From contig NC_084932.1 in NCBI RefSeq assembly GCF_958298935.1, positions 18,889,501 through 18,953,500 on the forward strand: a stretch of DNA of 64,000 nucleotides, given 5' to 3'. The stretch is from Phragmites australis. Taxonomy: Eukaryota; Streptophyta; Magnoliopsida; Poales; Poaceae. This document shows, one piece after another, positions 10,240-20,910 of the stretch; the stretch's first letter is position 1, and each line of letters starts with the position of its first letter. The notes under the pieces were generated by a model that did no database searches, was not told the DNA's origin, and was given only the letters and a program-made list of their open reading frames with translations. A program made the translations under genes and the position numbers.

Positions 10240-10504
10240 CTAGTCCGGCACCAGGAGACTTGTGTCCCTCGTGTGTCCAACAACGTCCCTAATGGTCCAC
10301 TGCTTGAACCTGCGGTTGCGAAACAGGCACACAAACGAGCCATAGCAAAGGAGCCTGCGCTGCCCAGATTGGAGCAGTTGCAGGGCGCTTTCCTTCAGCT
10401 CCTCTATCTCGTCAGCATCTTCAGCCCATGCATTTGCTGTGGCCTTAGCGTACAGGTCATCGATGGCTTCCAAAGCGCTCCTCTTCCCGCTGCTCCTTAT
10501 GGGC
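10240..10504 (-). pseudogene. Exon-like fragment of unknown origin
   Basis: On the minus strand an open frame of about 85 codons reads GKRSALEAIDDLYAKATAN, AWAEDADEIEELKESALQLL and RRLLCYGSFVCLFRNRRF, a composition (charged amphipathic helix) unlike the surrounding AT-rich DNA. It starts directly after a good splice acceptor (TTTTGCCAG, AG at 10505-10506) and ends at a TAG at 10240. I do not recognise the protein family. No adjoining exons are recognisable, so it may be a fragment captured by a transposon or a relic of a host gene. The codon-like composition is the only evidence for coding. Confidence 0.4.
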
Positions 10505-10639
10505 CTGGCAAAACAACAAAGGAAACAAAAGAAGAAAGAAATGGAGGCAGCGAGTTCAGCAATGATAGATGAGCACCTACACCACAATAGGAAAAGTCAG
10601 AAGCGCAACCTTACCAGATGTCTTTCGGGACCTAGGTTC

Positions 10640-11638
10640 AATTTATCGATAGTAACCGGTCAAAATTTGCAATTACCGAGCTTACCGCTCCGATCCGGTT
10701 TCAAAAACCAAACGGTAACCGAATTTGAATTAAAAATTCAAAAAAATAAACAAATTTGAATTAAAAATTAAAAAAATTCAAAAAATCCTAAAACAAGCTA
10801 GAGACAATTCTAAGACCTTTTGAGAAAATATTTTTCAAAAATAATTTCGTTTACATCATATTCTATAGGGAGGAAGTTTGAAAAAATGAAAAAAGTTGAA
10901 GCGTGCGGCTCAGTTATTAACTCAAGTTAAGGAAAAGCTTAACATGCAAACACATATTTTTCTTGTGTAGTACGTATCTTAAGAGGATATTTAAAATTGA
11001 TTTCAATTCATTTAGAATTTCATTAATTTCTCCATGATTTTTACAAAGTTCACAAGCATAAAGTGAATATGTTAAGAAACATCACTATAATTAACTTTTT
11101 CATGTCTACCATTATTTTTCCTACATAAAACATAGTATAAATAAATTAATAAAAGTGGTTTAACTAATTTTGGAGATGGGTCAGTTATGAATTAATCTAG
11201 TCGCAACATATTTACATAATCTTGCATGTTACAATGACTAATTCATGAGTTCATGTATTTTTAAAAGACATAGGATCATGTAAGAAGACTAACAAAATTA
11301 GTTTCATGATTTTTGGATTAGCAAAGAGTAAACTATGCATTTAACTTGGTTTAAAAAATACATTTTCTCACAGAAAATTTTCAACTTTTTTATGAGTATA
11401 AATACTTTTATTATGTAGATCATGTTACAAGGAAACCAACAAAATTTGTTTCACTTGATTTGAACCTCAGATGAATTAGTTATTGATTTTACAAGATTAG
11501 ACCAATTTTTGGGTTTTTTGTTGAACTTAATTGAAAATCAAGAAAACCACTCGATAAATAGAAAAAACCGAGCGATTACTGATAAAATCGAGCGGTTACC
11601 GATAATACGAAAAATTTAAAATAACCGTCGATAAATCG
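10640..11638. mobile_element. About 1-kb AT-rich element with long imperfect inverted ends
   Basis: The left end ATTTATCGATAGTAACCGG...AATTACCGAGCTTACCGCTC is matched by the reverse complement of the right end (ATTTATCGACGGTTAT...TTATCGGTAACCGCTCGATT). Both ends are rich in ACCG/CGGT while the middle is AT-rich and non-coding, as in large MITE-like or non-autonomous DNA elements. The exact termini and target duplication are not clear, and the superfamily is not assigned. It lies immediately left of the CACTA element, which may have inserted beside it or into its edge. Confidence 0.5.
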
Positions 11639-11662
11639 AGAAAACTCCTTTTAGAGTAGGAA

Positions 11663-11958
11663 CACTACCGGATTTCGGTACTTTGCCGTGTGCCTAGGGC
11701 ACACGGCGAAGGCTTAAAAACACTCGGCAAAGTGTTTGCCGAGTGTAACACTCGGCAAACAGCTGTCGGCGTACACAGTGCCGGCAAACAGCTGTTTGCC
11801 GAGTGTTTTCTATCGCGCACTCGACAAACTCTTTGCCGAGAGTCGAATCCGATACTCGGCAAAAAAACCGACTAAACGGCAGCAGGGCCGTAACGGCCGG
11901 TTTGCCGAGTGTCTAAGTAATACACTCGGCAAACCCTTACTTTACACTCGGCAAAGGG

Positions 11959-11960
<2 letters not shown>
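11663..11960. repeat. Left subterminal repeat array of the CACTA element
   Basis: Short units TTTGCCGAGTG, CACTCGGCAAA and close variants recur in both orientations from 11690 to 11960 (for example 11736-11759, 11796-11806, 11899-11911, 11930-11959). They are the probable transposase-binding region. Confidence 0.85.

Positions 11961-12010
<50 letters not shown>
11961..12010. repeat. (TA)n microsatellite inside the CACTA element
   Basis: An uninterrupted AT run of about 50 bp follows directly after the left subterminal array. Confidence 0.95.
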
Positions 12011-12012
<2 letters not shown>

Positions 12013-12921
12013 ATTTCGTTTCCAAAAATCGCTACAATTCAAAACAATATATATATATCACTGCATTTCATACCATCACATAATAAATTTGAAATTCACT
12101 AGACAAGGCAGAAACATCACATCTAGATTCAACTTTGACAAATACAACTTCACATTCATGTTTACATAGCTTACATAGGACATGATGGGTATCACATTTG
12201 AGCACTAGAAAAGGATCATATACAGTACATTCTAGACATTAACAACTGCTACAAGGAGATCTTCCATACATGTAAACCTGAAAAGAAAGGAAACCCAACT
12301 GAGTAAAAATTGTTGAAACATGTGTACAACTTCAAGCAACGAAACCTGTGTAAAATAGCATAAGAAAAATGCAGTAAACTACAGATTGACAAGGAGACAT
12401 AATTTCCTATTGTTCAGTGCCCAAGTTTTGAAAAAAGAACTTGGATTACCTTTGCCAAAAATGTTTGGGCTTTTTTGTGATGCCCTTTCCACGTGATTGC
12501 AACCAACTTTTCTGATTGTGTAAAAACAAAGGAACAGACAGCAGAATGAAAAGTCAGGTTACCACAAGCTTATAGTTAATTAACATCAGAAAACTTATTG
12601 CAATGCAATCTGATTGTGTAGAAACAAAGGAACAGCCAACAGCATATATATGTTTGGGAACGGAGAAAAATGGAAGTCAACAACCATAATTACATTGACA
12701 CCATGCATCTGCAGAAATTGATATTGCATCTAGAAGAAACAGAACCATAATTACAGGATTTAACATAATTATGTAATCAATCAGAATCAGATTAAGCAAG
12801 ATTATCAGTATTTGAACTGCATGGTATTATCCTAATTTCCTTAGATGCCACACATTGCAGTCATCAGCTTGCAATATTTAATGAACTTAGTCAAGACAAT
12901 AGGATTCGGAAAGAATAGTAC

Positions 12922-13032
12922 TTGTCGCAATGGTCAGTTGCTCCCTTCCAGCCATGGTTGCATCGGCGGCCAACTCCTCAAATTCTCTATCCATTTCAAC
13001 GATTCCTTGAGGCAGACGGGGACTCATGTTCC
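12922..13032 (-). pseudogene. Exon-like fragment captured in the CACTA element
   Basis: On the minus strand a splice acceptor (TTTTGTAG) is followed by an ATG at 13027 and 35 uninterrupted codons reading MSPRLPQGIVEMDREFEELA then ADATMAGREQLTIAT, ending at a donor-like GTACTA at 12921. Acceptor, start codon, open frame and donor in one short piece suggest a real ancestral exon. The GC-rich stretch upstream on the same strand (13200-13730) looks like a gene's promoter and 5' leader. I do not recognise the family. It could be a host gene start captured by the transposon or a degenerate exon of the element's own TNPA gene. Confidence 0.4.
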
Positions 13033-13199
13033 CTACAAAACAGACAAGGAATCAAATGTGGAGCCTATGCCTAAAGACATAACCGGATAAAAAAACACAC
13101 AAACACAGAGATGAAGATCGATCCATGAGCACCTGCAGCAGGGAAAGATTACACAACACCCACACACATACACAAGCAAATATTCATGGCTGCAGCAGA

Positions 13200-13730
13200 G
13201 CACACCACGGAGGAGGAGCCGCGCCACCCCCAAAACATCAAGCCCCGTCACACCTCAACACCGACTCGCACCTCACCGGACCGAAGGCCACCTCGATATT
13301 CTACGACGACGAACTCCGCGCACGGATCCAGATAGCAACCATCCATATCCAGCCCACCTGAGCGGATCCTAGCCTCCACCGGCCAGATCTACAGCTACCA
13401 CACCAAAATTGAAAAGGGAAGGGAATAGGAGGGGAGAGAAGGAGAAGGGAAAATGGAGGAAAGGGGAAGCCGCCGCCGGCAGTGACGGGCGAGGTGGGAC
13501 CGCCCCGCCGGATGCAGCGACACCATCCGCTGGACCGCCGCGCTCGGCCACAACTCCGCCCGCTCGCCACCTCGCTCGACGGCCGCACCCCTGCTGGAGC
13601 ACCGCCTCCGTCCTCCGGGGCTCTGCGCCGCGCCGGCTAAGGAGCGGCACCCCGCCGCCGCTGTCTGCACCACCTGGTCGGAAGAGAAAGAAAGGCGCGT
13701 CCGAGATTGGGAGGGGAACGAATGAATAAC
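13200..13730 (-). other. GC-rich promoter/leader-like segment inside the CACTA element
   Basis: This segment is strikingly GC-rich between AT-rich flanks and has overlapping open frames in several phases on both strands, the usual shadow of GC-rich DNA. On the minus strand it lies about 170-700 bp upstream of the exon-like fragment at 12922-13032, so it could be that gene's 5' region. No single reading frame is supported as a protein. Confidence 0.35.
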
Positions 13731-13973
13731 GCGCAGCCGGGAAAAAAAAAGGCTCGGCCGATGAAAAAAAAGGCGCGGTCACGGGAAAAAAATTATTTCA
13801 TTGTTTGCCGAGTGTTAAAACACGGACACTCGGTAAAAAACTGATTTTTTTAAGAATGTTTTTTTTTCAAAAGTGTTGTTTAGTTTTTCTTTACTTCTAT
13901 GTTTTTTCTTTCTTTATTTTATTTGTTTTATGTTTTTTCTTTTCATCTATTTATTTTTTTTGACACCATGGTA

Positions 13974-14711
13974 AGCTATATGTTGGTGGTCGAGTGTTGC
14001 CACCTAGATGTTTCAAATTTCTTTTCATCTCTTGAGTAAGGCCTAAAAATAGACGCAACAACATGAATATAATTTTTCGACCTATTTTTTTCCCATTATT
14101 TCATGCACTTGTAGTACAAATTTGACTTATATCCATTAAAAGCCTAGAAATGCACTTAATGAATTAAAAATTGCAAACGGACCCAGAAAAATACCAAATT
14201 TTAACATGAAATATGCTATATTGTATGTTGAGTGTAGAAAAACTTTCAATATCAAATGATGATTCAATCGTCACTTCGGCTTCAAACCTGATCCGTTCCG
14301 TCTCGAAACCATGATCCTTCCTTGGAGATGCTTCGGTTTCTAAGCATCGTACGTGACAACTTTTGCGAAACCTTTTCAAATTTTTACCATAGCCTCTACG
14401 TATCATATCATGACACCATGGCAAGTCTTATATTTTTCAGATTTCGTTTGCTTTTTTTAGAATTAAAAAACCAATAAGCTACATGTTGGTGGTCAAGTGT
14501 TGCCACCCAGATGTTTCAAATTTCTTTCCATTTCTTGGGTAAGGCCTAAAAATAGACTCAACAACATAAATATGATTTTTCTACCCATTTTTTTCCATTA
14601 TTTCATGTACTTGCAGTACAAATTTGACTTATATTCATTAAAAACCTAGAAATGCACTTAATGACATAAAAATTGCAAACGGATCCAGAAAAATACCAAT
14701 TTTTAACATGG
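13974..14711. repeat. Direct duplication of about 236 bp (13974-14208 and 14476-14711)
   Basis: Both copies begin AGCTA(T/C)ATGTTGGTGGTC and run through CACTTAATGA to AATTGCAAACGGA(C/T)CCAG and TTTTAACATG, with scattered substitutions (roughly 90% identity by eye). They lie about 502 bp apart in the right half of the CACTA element, so the duplication includes the intervening 14209-14475. Confidence 0.85.
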
Positions 14712-14807
14712 AAAGAGAGGGGGAAAGAAAATAAAAGAGAACAAAAGAAAACAAAAAGAAAATAAAAGAGAAAAACATTTTCGTGTCTAAAAAAATAAAT
14801 AAGAAAT

Positions 14808-15083
14808 GTTTGCCGAGTGTCCGTTAGACGACACTCGGCAAAGGAGGGATGCGCCGTAAGATTACGTTCGGAGGGACACATGGCGTGATGTTTGCCGAGT
14901 GCCCGACTTTGCCGAGTGTATTTTCTTGAGTTTGCCGAGTGCTATTCTTTGCCGAGTGTATATTCTTGAATTTGCCGAGTGCTTTCGTGCGGCACTCAGC
15001 GTAGGGGGTCATTTGCCGAGTGCGCGACAAAATGCACTCGGCAAAGAATAGGACACTCGGCAAACCTTCAGATTCCGGTAGTG
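14808..15083. repeat. Right subterminal repeat array and terminus of the CACTA element
   Basis: TTTGCCGAGTG occurs at least six times in this stretch (for example near 14810, 14890, 14909, 14931, 14949, 14971, 15012) with reverse complements near 14833 and 15040-15063, then the inverted terminus ending TAGTG at 15083. Confidence 0.9.
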
Positions 15084-15387
15084 GAAGCAAATCGAGGTAC
15101 AGCTCTTCGTACTAGACTAGAACTTGGATCATATAAAGTACAACTGTTCACCCGCTACCCTTGTTTTCTAATACGCTACTTTTGATTGCGACAATTTCGA
15201 TCAAATCTCTGGTGTGGAACTACATAGTCATTACCTAATTAATATTTTCTTCATTCAGCATTCATCTTAAATTACCTTGTAAATTCCCACAGCAGCGCAC
15301 GGAGAATGCACCTAGTTACAACAATTTACAACAATATGTATACAGGCGGTATAACCCTGCTACCCTTATTTTCTAGTTAATTTATTT

Positions 15388-17627
15388 TTACTGGTCATAG
15401 ATGATTAACTTGTTAAGGGACTCCGTCAACCGGTCCTCAAACGAGCTGTTGGACATCCCCATGTGAGCCATCAGGAACCAAACAATTGTGATGAGCTCAC
15501 CACCATGGCTCAGCTGCCGACGGTGCTCTCTCGCCTGCGTACGCGCTGCAGTGAACGTCAGCATTTCCACCCACACATGGGCAACCACCCTCCACATTGC
15601 ATCCGGGCTGGCGAAGGATTTTATCAGCGCCTTGGCCAGGATGCACGCGTTGAAGAGCACCGTCTTGCGGTCCGGTCGCCCTGGATGAAGCGATCCTCGA
15701 ACGTGCTGGTGTCGATGGTCAGCACGCTCTTGCAGGCCGCCCGGTGGTCGAGTTGTGCGGAGGACTCGAACAGCAGCATGGCCCCTGCATAGGTGTTTCT
15801 GTACCGCAGCTGGCCGATCCCTATCGTCGCGGACACCATCTCTGGCTTGTTGACGAGCAGGTAAAGCATGTACTCCGACAAGCATTTGCTGACGGTCATC
15901 ATATTCTTGAAAGTCTCCAGCTCCGGCCGTGAGTCATCATCTTCATTGAGGCACAGGTCCGTTGCGATGTGCCACAGCAGCAAGGACTCGTCAAAGTCCC
16001 TATCGGTCACGCTCTGCAGGATGACGGTGCTGTGCCTTTTATCCGGATTAAAACATTCCTTCAACTCTCGGAGAGCTCCCTAGCCTCGAACTTCGCAGGC
16101 CTCCTTCCTTTTCTTAGATGTGGTTGCTCTGGTGACAGTGTCTTTTATCCTGTCCAAAATGAAGGTTAGGAGGAGCTGGTACTCTTGTTTACCTTCATTG
16201 ATGTGGCCGAGGGGTGGCTTGTGCCGGATCATGTGGCTGACACTTGCCAGTGGCGTCAAGAAGAAGCCACGGCAGCGCGTGCTGGTCCTGGAGTGGTCGA
16301 TGAGGTTCATCTGCCAGACCGTCCCCGACCACGACGACCGCTGGGGCGTCCGCCTGCAGCACCGCTTGGCCTTCTGGATGGCGCTCGCCAACCAGGAGCC
16401 CTTGGATTGGTGGATGAAGACGAGTGTCCAGTCGGAGAAGAGGAGCATGACAAGCGCGGCTGCCTCTAGTGCCACGGCGGCGACGAGCAGCGCGTAGGTG
16501 ATGCCGACGTCAACCGGCCGGAGGCCAGCCTTGTCGTGGGCTGCGAAGATGACGAGGCTGGATATGACGCAACTGCAGCCGACGAAGCGGAGCACGTAGC
16601 CAGCCGTTGTGCTGAGCACCGGCATCTTGGTGTAGAGCATGTCGTACATATAGTTGAGCTCCAGCTCAAGGATGTGGAAGGCCTTTATGGGGCCCGGCTC
16701 CCGAGAGTCCTGACTGCCGAGCTCCAGGTAGAAGGCTTCGCTCACCGTCTGATTCCTCGTGCTGATGACGCCGTTCACGAAGAGAGACCGGAACTTGACG
16801 AACATGTCGTACGCCCTCACCTCGTCCGCTCCATCGTACCTGAGCCTGCTGAGGGCCGCGCCATCTCCATAGTGCACGTCCCTTAAGGCCTCTCTGTCAC
16901 CGATGGTGACGATGTCCACGACCAGCCCGGCTCTCACCCTGGAGGAGTACGCCTGCATTAGCTTGGGGATGTTGGTTGAACGGACTTCAGGCTCGCCGAG
17001 GATGGATACGGGGAACCCTTCGGTGCTCCCGGAGTAAAGAGAGTATGTGCGCTCTCCGTACTTGATGATGCCGGCGATGAACATGAGGGCGGTCGTCGCG
17101 ATCATCGGGTTGCCCTGCAGGGAGCAGAGGAAGACCACCGCCGCTGCAGAGAGCTCGAATAGGAGGCCGATGAGGTGGCGCAGCCAGAGCTCATTGTCGG
17201 CGAGTGAGTAGGCAGTGATCGTGTCCGGCCCGCCCAGATGGAGCAGCAGGAACGGCGCCCAGAAAGCAAAGATGACGGGACTGCCCCCTCCACCTGTGCC
17301 AAAGCTTCCTGATATGGCCGCGCCGCCGCGGGGCGCATGCCTGAGTGCTGCGGTGGAAGGAATAGCCATGTCGCTGATGCTGCCACTTCCGCCGCCACCA
17401 CCGCCGATGTTGCCCATATTGTTCAGCAGGAGGCCAAGGGCGAGGTCCGCGACCCAGTCCGCGAGGAGGTAGCAGGACCAGATGACGAAGCGGATGTAGG
17501 CGGAGGAGGAGCGCTTCCTGAGCGGGCCGGCAAAGATGAGGACGACCTGGAACACTAGGCTGAGGAGGACAGCGACGCGTATCTCCCAGTTGCTGTCCCG
17601 CTGCGGCACCGGAGGGTTGAACCCCAT
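15388..17627 (-). pseudogene. DUF4220/DUF594 membrane protein gene, broken near the C-terminus
   Basis: This is the only host-type gene in the window. The protein is 515 codons long before the first stop and shows DUF4220 features: hydrophobic segments at about residues 18-36, 46-68, 116-132, 152-170 and 177-190, and the hallmark FWAPFLLLHLGGPDTITAYS followed by DNELWLRH at 122-151. A Gly/Ser-rich loop lies at 71-116, and further membrane segments are near 345-365 and 375-405. An in-frame TAG at 16080-16082 interrupts it, but the same frame continues into the DUF594 domain (FDESLLLWHIATDLC, SEYMLYLLVNKPEM). A 4-bp tandem duplication near 15669-15676 then shifts the frame; the end (WVEMLTF, LSHGGELITIVWFLMAHMGM) lies in the next frame, with TAA at 15388. 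Function of the family is not established. An alternative upstream start (MSTYGDD at 17721) would need another frame change. Confidence 0.92.
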
Positions 17628-17901
17628 CCTGGCTCTGGCTGTTCACCACCTTAGGTATCTGGAGCATCACCAAAAAGTTTTTATCACTCGAGGCGGCTAC
17701 GTCGTCGCCGTACGTGGACATTAACTTGCATTCATGCAGCAGGGAAATTTTCAGCTTGAGTTAGGGTAAACTAATCTAGCAATTACCGTTTGGGAATTTT
17801 ATGTTATCTATTATTATATAATAAAAGGATATTACCAACCGTCTACTGTCGCTAAGAAAAAAGAAAAATATATAAACTAGAAACTCTCAACAACACAAAA
17901 G

Positions 17902-18717
17902 AACATCCGGCCTTTAATCTCTTTATATTAGGTCTAGATCGTATTGGAGATGTAGTGTAATACCATAGCTTTAGCAGTCTAAGTAGTGATGTTAGCCCAT
18001 ATAGTCTAAATGTGTTGTGTGGTAGTTACTACCATCTTGCTAGTTTAGATTGGTGAGGATCTACGTGTCGCTGTTTTTACCACACAATCTTATAAAAAAC
18101 ATGGGACTTCACGGTATACCGTTTGCTTCAACAAAAAACAAATGATGACGGCTTGATTCCCTTTTATGTGTTCTTACTAGACGTAGAAAATATATCCTTG
18201 ACTTTTAGGGCATGTTTGGAAGATGATAATTTCATAGGTAGCAGTCCAATTTCTGCAAGAATGATGAAAAATTCCCGTGTTCTATAGGAGACCTTAATAT
18301 GTAAATTCAGAACATCCGGCCTTTAATCTCTTTATATTAGGTCTAGGTCGTATTGGAGATGTAGTATAATAACAGAGCTTTAGCAGTCTAGTAGTGATGT
18401 TAGCCCATATAGTCTAGATGTGTTGTGTGGTAGTTTAGTACCATCTTGCTAGTTTAGATTGGTGAGGATATACGTGTAACTGTTTTTACCACACAATCTT
18501 ATAAAAAGCATGGGACTTCGCGGTATACCCTTTACTTCAACAAAAAAAATGATGATGGCTTGATTCCCTTTTATGTGTTCTTACTAGATGTAGAAAATAT
18601 ATCCTCGACTTTTAGGGCATGTTTGGAAGATGGTAATTTCATAGGTAGCAGTCCAATTTCTGCAAGAATGATGAAAAATTCCCGTGTTCTATAGGAGACC
18701 TTAATATGTAAATTCAG
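17902..18717. repeat. Tandem duplication, 409-bp unit, two copies
   Basis: Copy one spans 17902-18310 and copy two 18311-18717; both begin AACATCCGGCCTTTAATC and end CCTTAATATGTAAATTCAG. They differ by a few substitutions and small indels (about 95% identity by eye). Each contains GGGCATGTTTGGAAGATG, which resembles the start of PIF/Harbinger-type MITEs. No coding capacity. Confidence 0.93.
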
Positions 18718-19375
18718 ATTATGCGATTTGTATCCATATTCCTAGATTGGAAGTCATGATTTGGAAACTTACTTAGACTGTTGTTCATGATCACCTTGCA
18801 TAATCATTTTAATGGAGTTTCTATTTCAATAATTGGCTAACCATATACACAACTATTTTGAGAAAACAACATGAGAGCTGCTAATTTCCATTATACTACA
18901 CAAAGTTATTATGTATCCAATTATATGGTGTACTTTAAGCTATAAGGAATACATTATAATATATCAAAATTGATCTCCTATGCTTCAATTTGTTGTAGGA
19001 GTTTCATAGAAGACAGTTCATCGTGTAGGAGTATAGTAAATTTCCACCTTTCAAATTAAAACAGGCCCAACACAATACTAGACCTAGCCTGCGCAATTGC
19101 ATGGGCATCGTAGCTAGTTGTTAATGAAAAAACAGCTACAATTGCTGAATTATGGGATGCTGTACAGTTGAAATGTACATTAATATTCCGTAGGTGCGTA
19201 GGACCTAGATGAATGTAGTTGTAGCAGAAAGTGTGCCAAATTGCACAAACTATAGCTTCTTCTGCATAAGAAGACAGTCTAATTTGGAAAGTCACCTCAT
19301 CAGGTTTGTACAGCACTCAAACCCTATACAGGTTGATTAATTACCGTGTTGTGACACCGGTTTATTACCTGCATT
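18718..19375. other. No gene recognised (AT-rich)
   Basis: AT-rich sequence between the tandem duplication and the LINE remnant. AAAACAGGCCC at 19059-19068 is roughly complementary to the GGGCATGTTT at 18615, but no target duplication supports an element. The minus-strand open frame at 19056-19316 resembles nothing I know. Confidence 0.4.
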
Positions 19376-19379
19376 ATGG

Positions 19380-20095
19380 CACATTAAGGTACCACCTAGA
19401 GTACATATATTTCTTTGGCTAATGTCTAAGAATAAAATACCTACTAGAGATAACTTGATGAAAAGATAACATGTGCCTTATCCGATATTCTTATTTTGTA
19501 ATGGATCTTCTGTGAACCATTTATGCTTTGAATGTGGTTTCCAAAAAAAATGTGGCATATTATTTCTCAGATTCTTGGTAGAAGAGTAGGCTCAAACTAT
19601 GAGGAAATAGCTGGTTTTTGGCTCATCAAGAAAAAAAAAATTCAATTTTGAATGTATTTTGTACTGCTTCAATGTGGGGTGTATGGAAACTTAGAAATTC
19701 CTTGTGTTTTCAGAAAGAACAGAGGAGAGGTATATGCATCAAGTGTGGAGTCAAATGTTGATTTTATTGAGAAGGTGGAAGATTTTGTACAAGGAAGAGA
19801 AGATGGAGCTGTTGCAGCAGTACATGGAGCAGTTGGTAGATCAGATCAAGAGCCCAATTATGCCGGGATACTGGATGACGATATCAAAAAAAGAGCATTA
19901 TCAAACTCAGAAGAAGGAAACCTGAAGAGATGATGGGAACAACTGTTGCATTTTCATTCTAGTTTTCTGTTTCTGAAACTTGGAGACTAGTATCATTTTA
20001 TTTCTGCATGTTGCCGAGCGGTGAGAGCGCTCCCAGAGCTGTAATGACAGTTTTGATCCTTCTTAATAAAGATGAGACTGGGGTGAGAGCAATTT
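19380..20095 (+). pseudogene. LINE (non-LTR retrotransposon) 3' end, RT zinc-binding region
   Basis: Plant LINE proteins end in a zinc-binding region after the reverse transcriptase. Here the plus strand, across several frames, gives VPPRVHIFLWLMSKNKIPTR and DNLMKR, then VNHLCFEC, then MWHIISQILGRRVGSNYEEI and AGFWLIKK, then SMWGVWKLRNSLCFQ, then VWSQMLILLRRWKILYKEEK. This matches the zf-RVT region and the C-terminal tail of grass LINEs. Frames change at the A-run near 19550 and near 19630 and 19710. The 3' untranslated part follows (AGCTGTAATGACAG, CTTAATAAAGATGAGACTGG) and ends near 20095. The 5' part of the element is missing, as is usual for 5'-truncated LINE insertions. Confidence 0.82.
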
Positions 20096-20910
20096 AACTC
20101 TAAAAAATTCAGTTTAAGTTTGAAACTTTTAGTATAATAACCATAGCTATTCATATTTTACCCCAAAAAAAGAACAGCGTATTCGACGCTGGGCACACCC
20201 ACAGAATCCCTGTACTTGCTAGTTTGCTCGTCCGTTTTCTTGCCTTCTGTGATTTGATCTACACAATGAAATTCAGATGAAGGTCAATTTGTGATATTGC
20301 ACCGTCTAATGCCTCATGAGTATTCTTCCGGGGTTCTCACTTTTATATTCGATTTAGCATGTAACTGAATGGATGGTGTAATCTATATTCATAAGCATTT
20401 GATGAGTATATATATACTTGAACTTGGTGTGGTGGACAAACTAGTAAACTACTGCCCATTTGCTCCGGAGTTTTGACAGCAACATTCAGAGAGAACATCA
20501 GTGAAAACAACGACACAAGACCCTATCAGAATTCGATCAGAGATAGTTAGATACCTGCAGTTTTTCCCCCTCTTGGAAAAGGCTCCAGCCAACATCTTTG
20601 AGTTAACAATGTCTCGAAACATCTTGAGTTAATTGCATGAGATTGTTGGATTTGCACAGCATCAGAACATATATAGTGAATTCTTCTGTATGGACCAAGC
20701 TACGAAAGAATATTTTACTTTTGCTAATGCAAAGAAAAGACAAAGGGAAGCTTATTGTCGACACATGGGCAAGGAATTTAAAAAAGTGAAGGTCAACACT
20801 GAAGCTATTCGTTTGAGCAATGTAAATTATATTAAGACTTATGTGGGTTTATAGGGAAGCTAAAACAATAAACAATCTATAAATATTCTTTTGATTTGAG
20901 TTGTCATATA
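20096..20910. other. No gene recognised
   Basis: A 73-codon open frame at 20633-20854 plus (KEYFTFANAKKRQREAY) is not recognised and has no supporting signals. The rest is AT-rich intergenic sequence. Confidence 0.4.

Larger units (their letters stand above)
11663..15083. mobile_element. Non-autonomous CACTA (En/Spm) transposon, complete, 3,421 bp
   Basis: The element starts CACTACCGGATTTCGG and ends CAGATTCCGGTAGTG, a terminal inverted repeat with the diagnostic CACTA end. It is flanked by a 3-bp duplication GAA (11660-11662 and 15084-15086), as expected for this superfamily. Many copies of TTTGCCGAGTG and its complement CACTCGGCAAA lie at 11726-11960 and 14808-15062; in CACTA elements such subterminal repeats bind the element's TNPA-type protein. 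No TNPD/transposase domain is visible, so mobility would need help in trans. Inside lie a (TA)n run, an exon-like fragment, a GC-rich promoter-like segment and a 236-bp direct duplication. Confidence 0.93.

Noticed and set aside
13301..13782. Three overlapping open frames in the CACTA element (92-137 codons)
   Set aside because: GC-rich sequence keeps all three minus frames and one plus frame open. Translations are Pro/Ser/Arg/Gly-rich and match no domain.
18615..19068. Possible Tourist-type MITE from GGGCATGTTTGG to AAAACAGGCCC
   Set aside because: Terminal similarity is only about ten bases, and the flanking triplets (TTA on the left, AAC on the right) do not form the TWA duplication expected.
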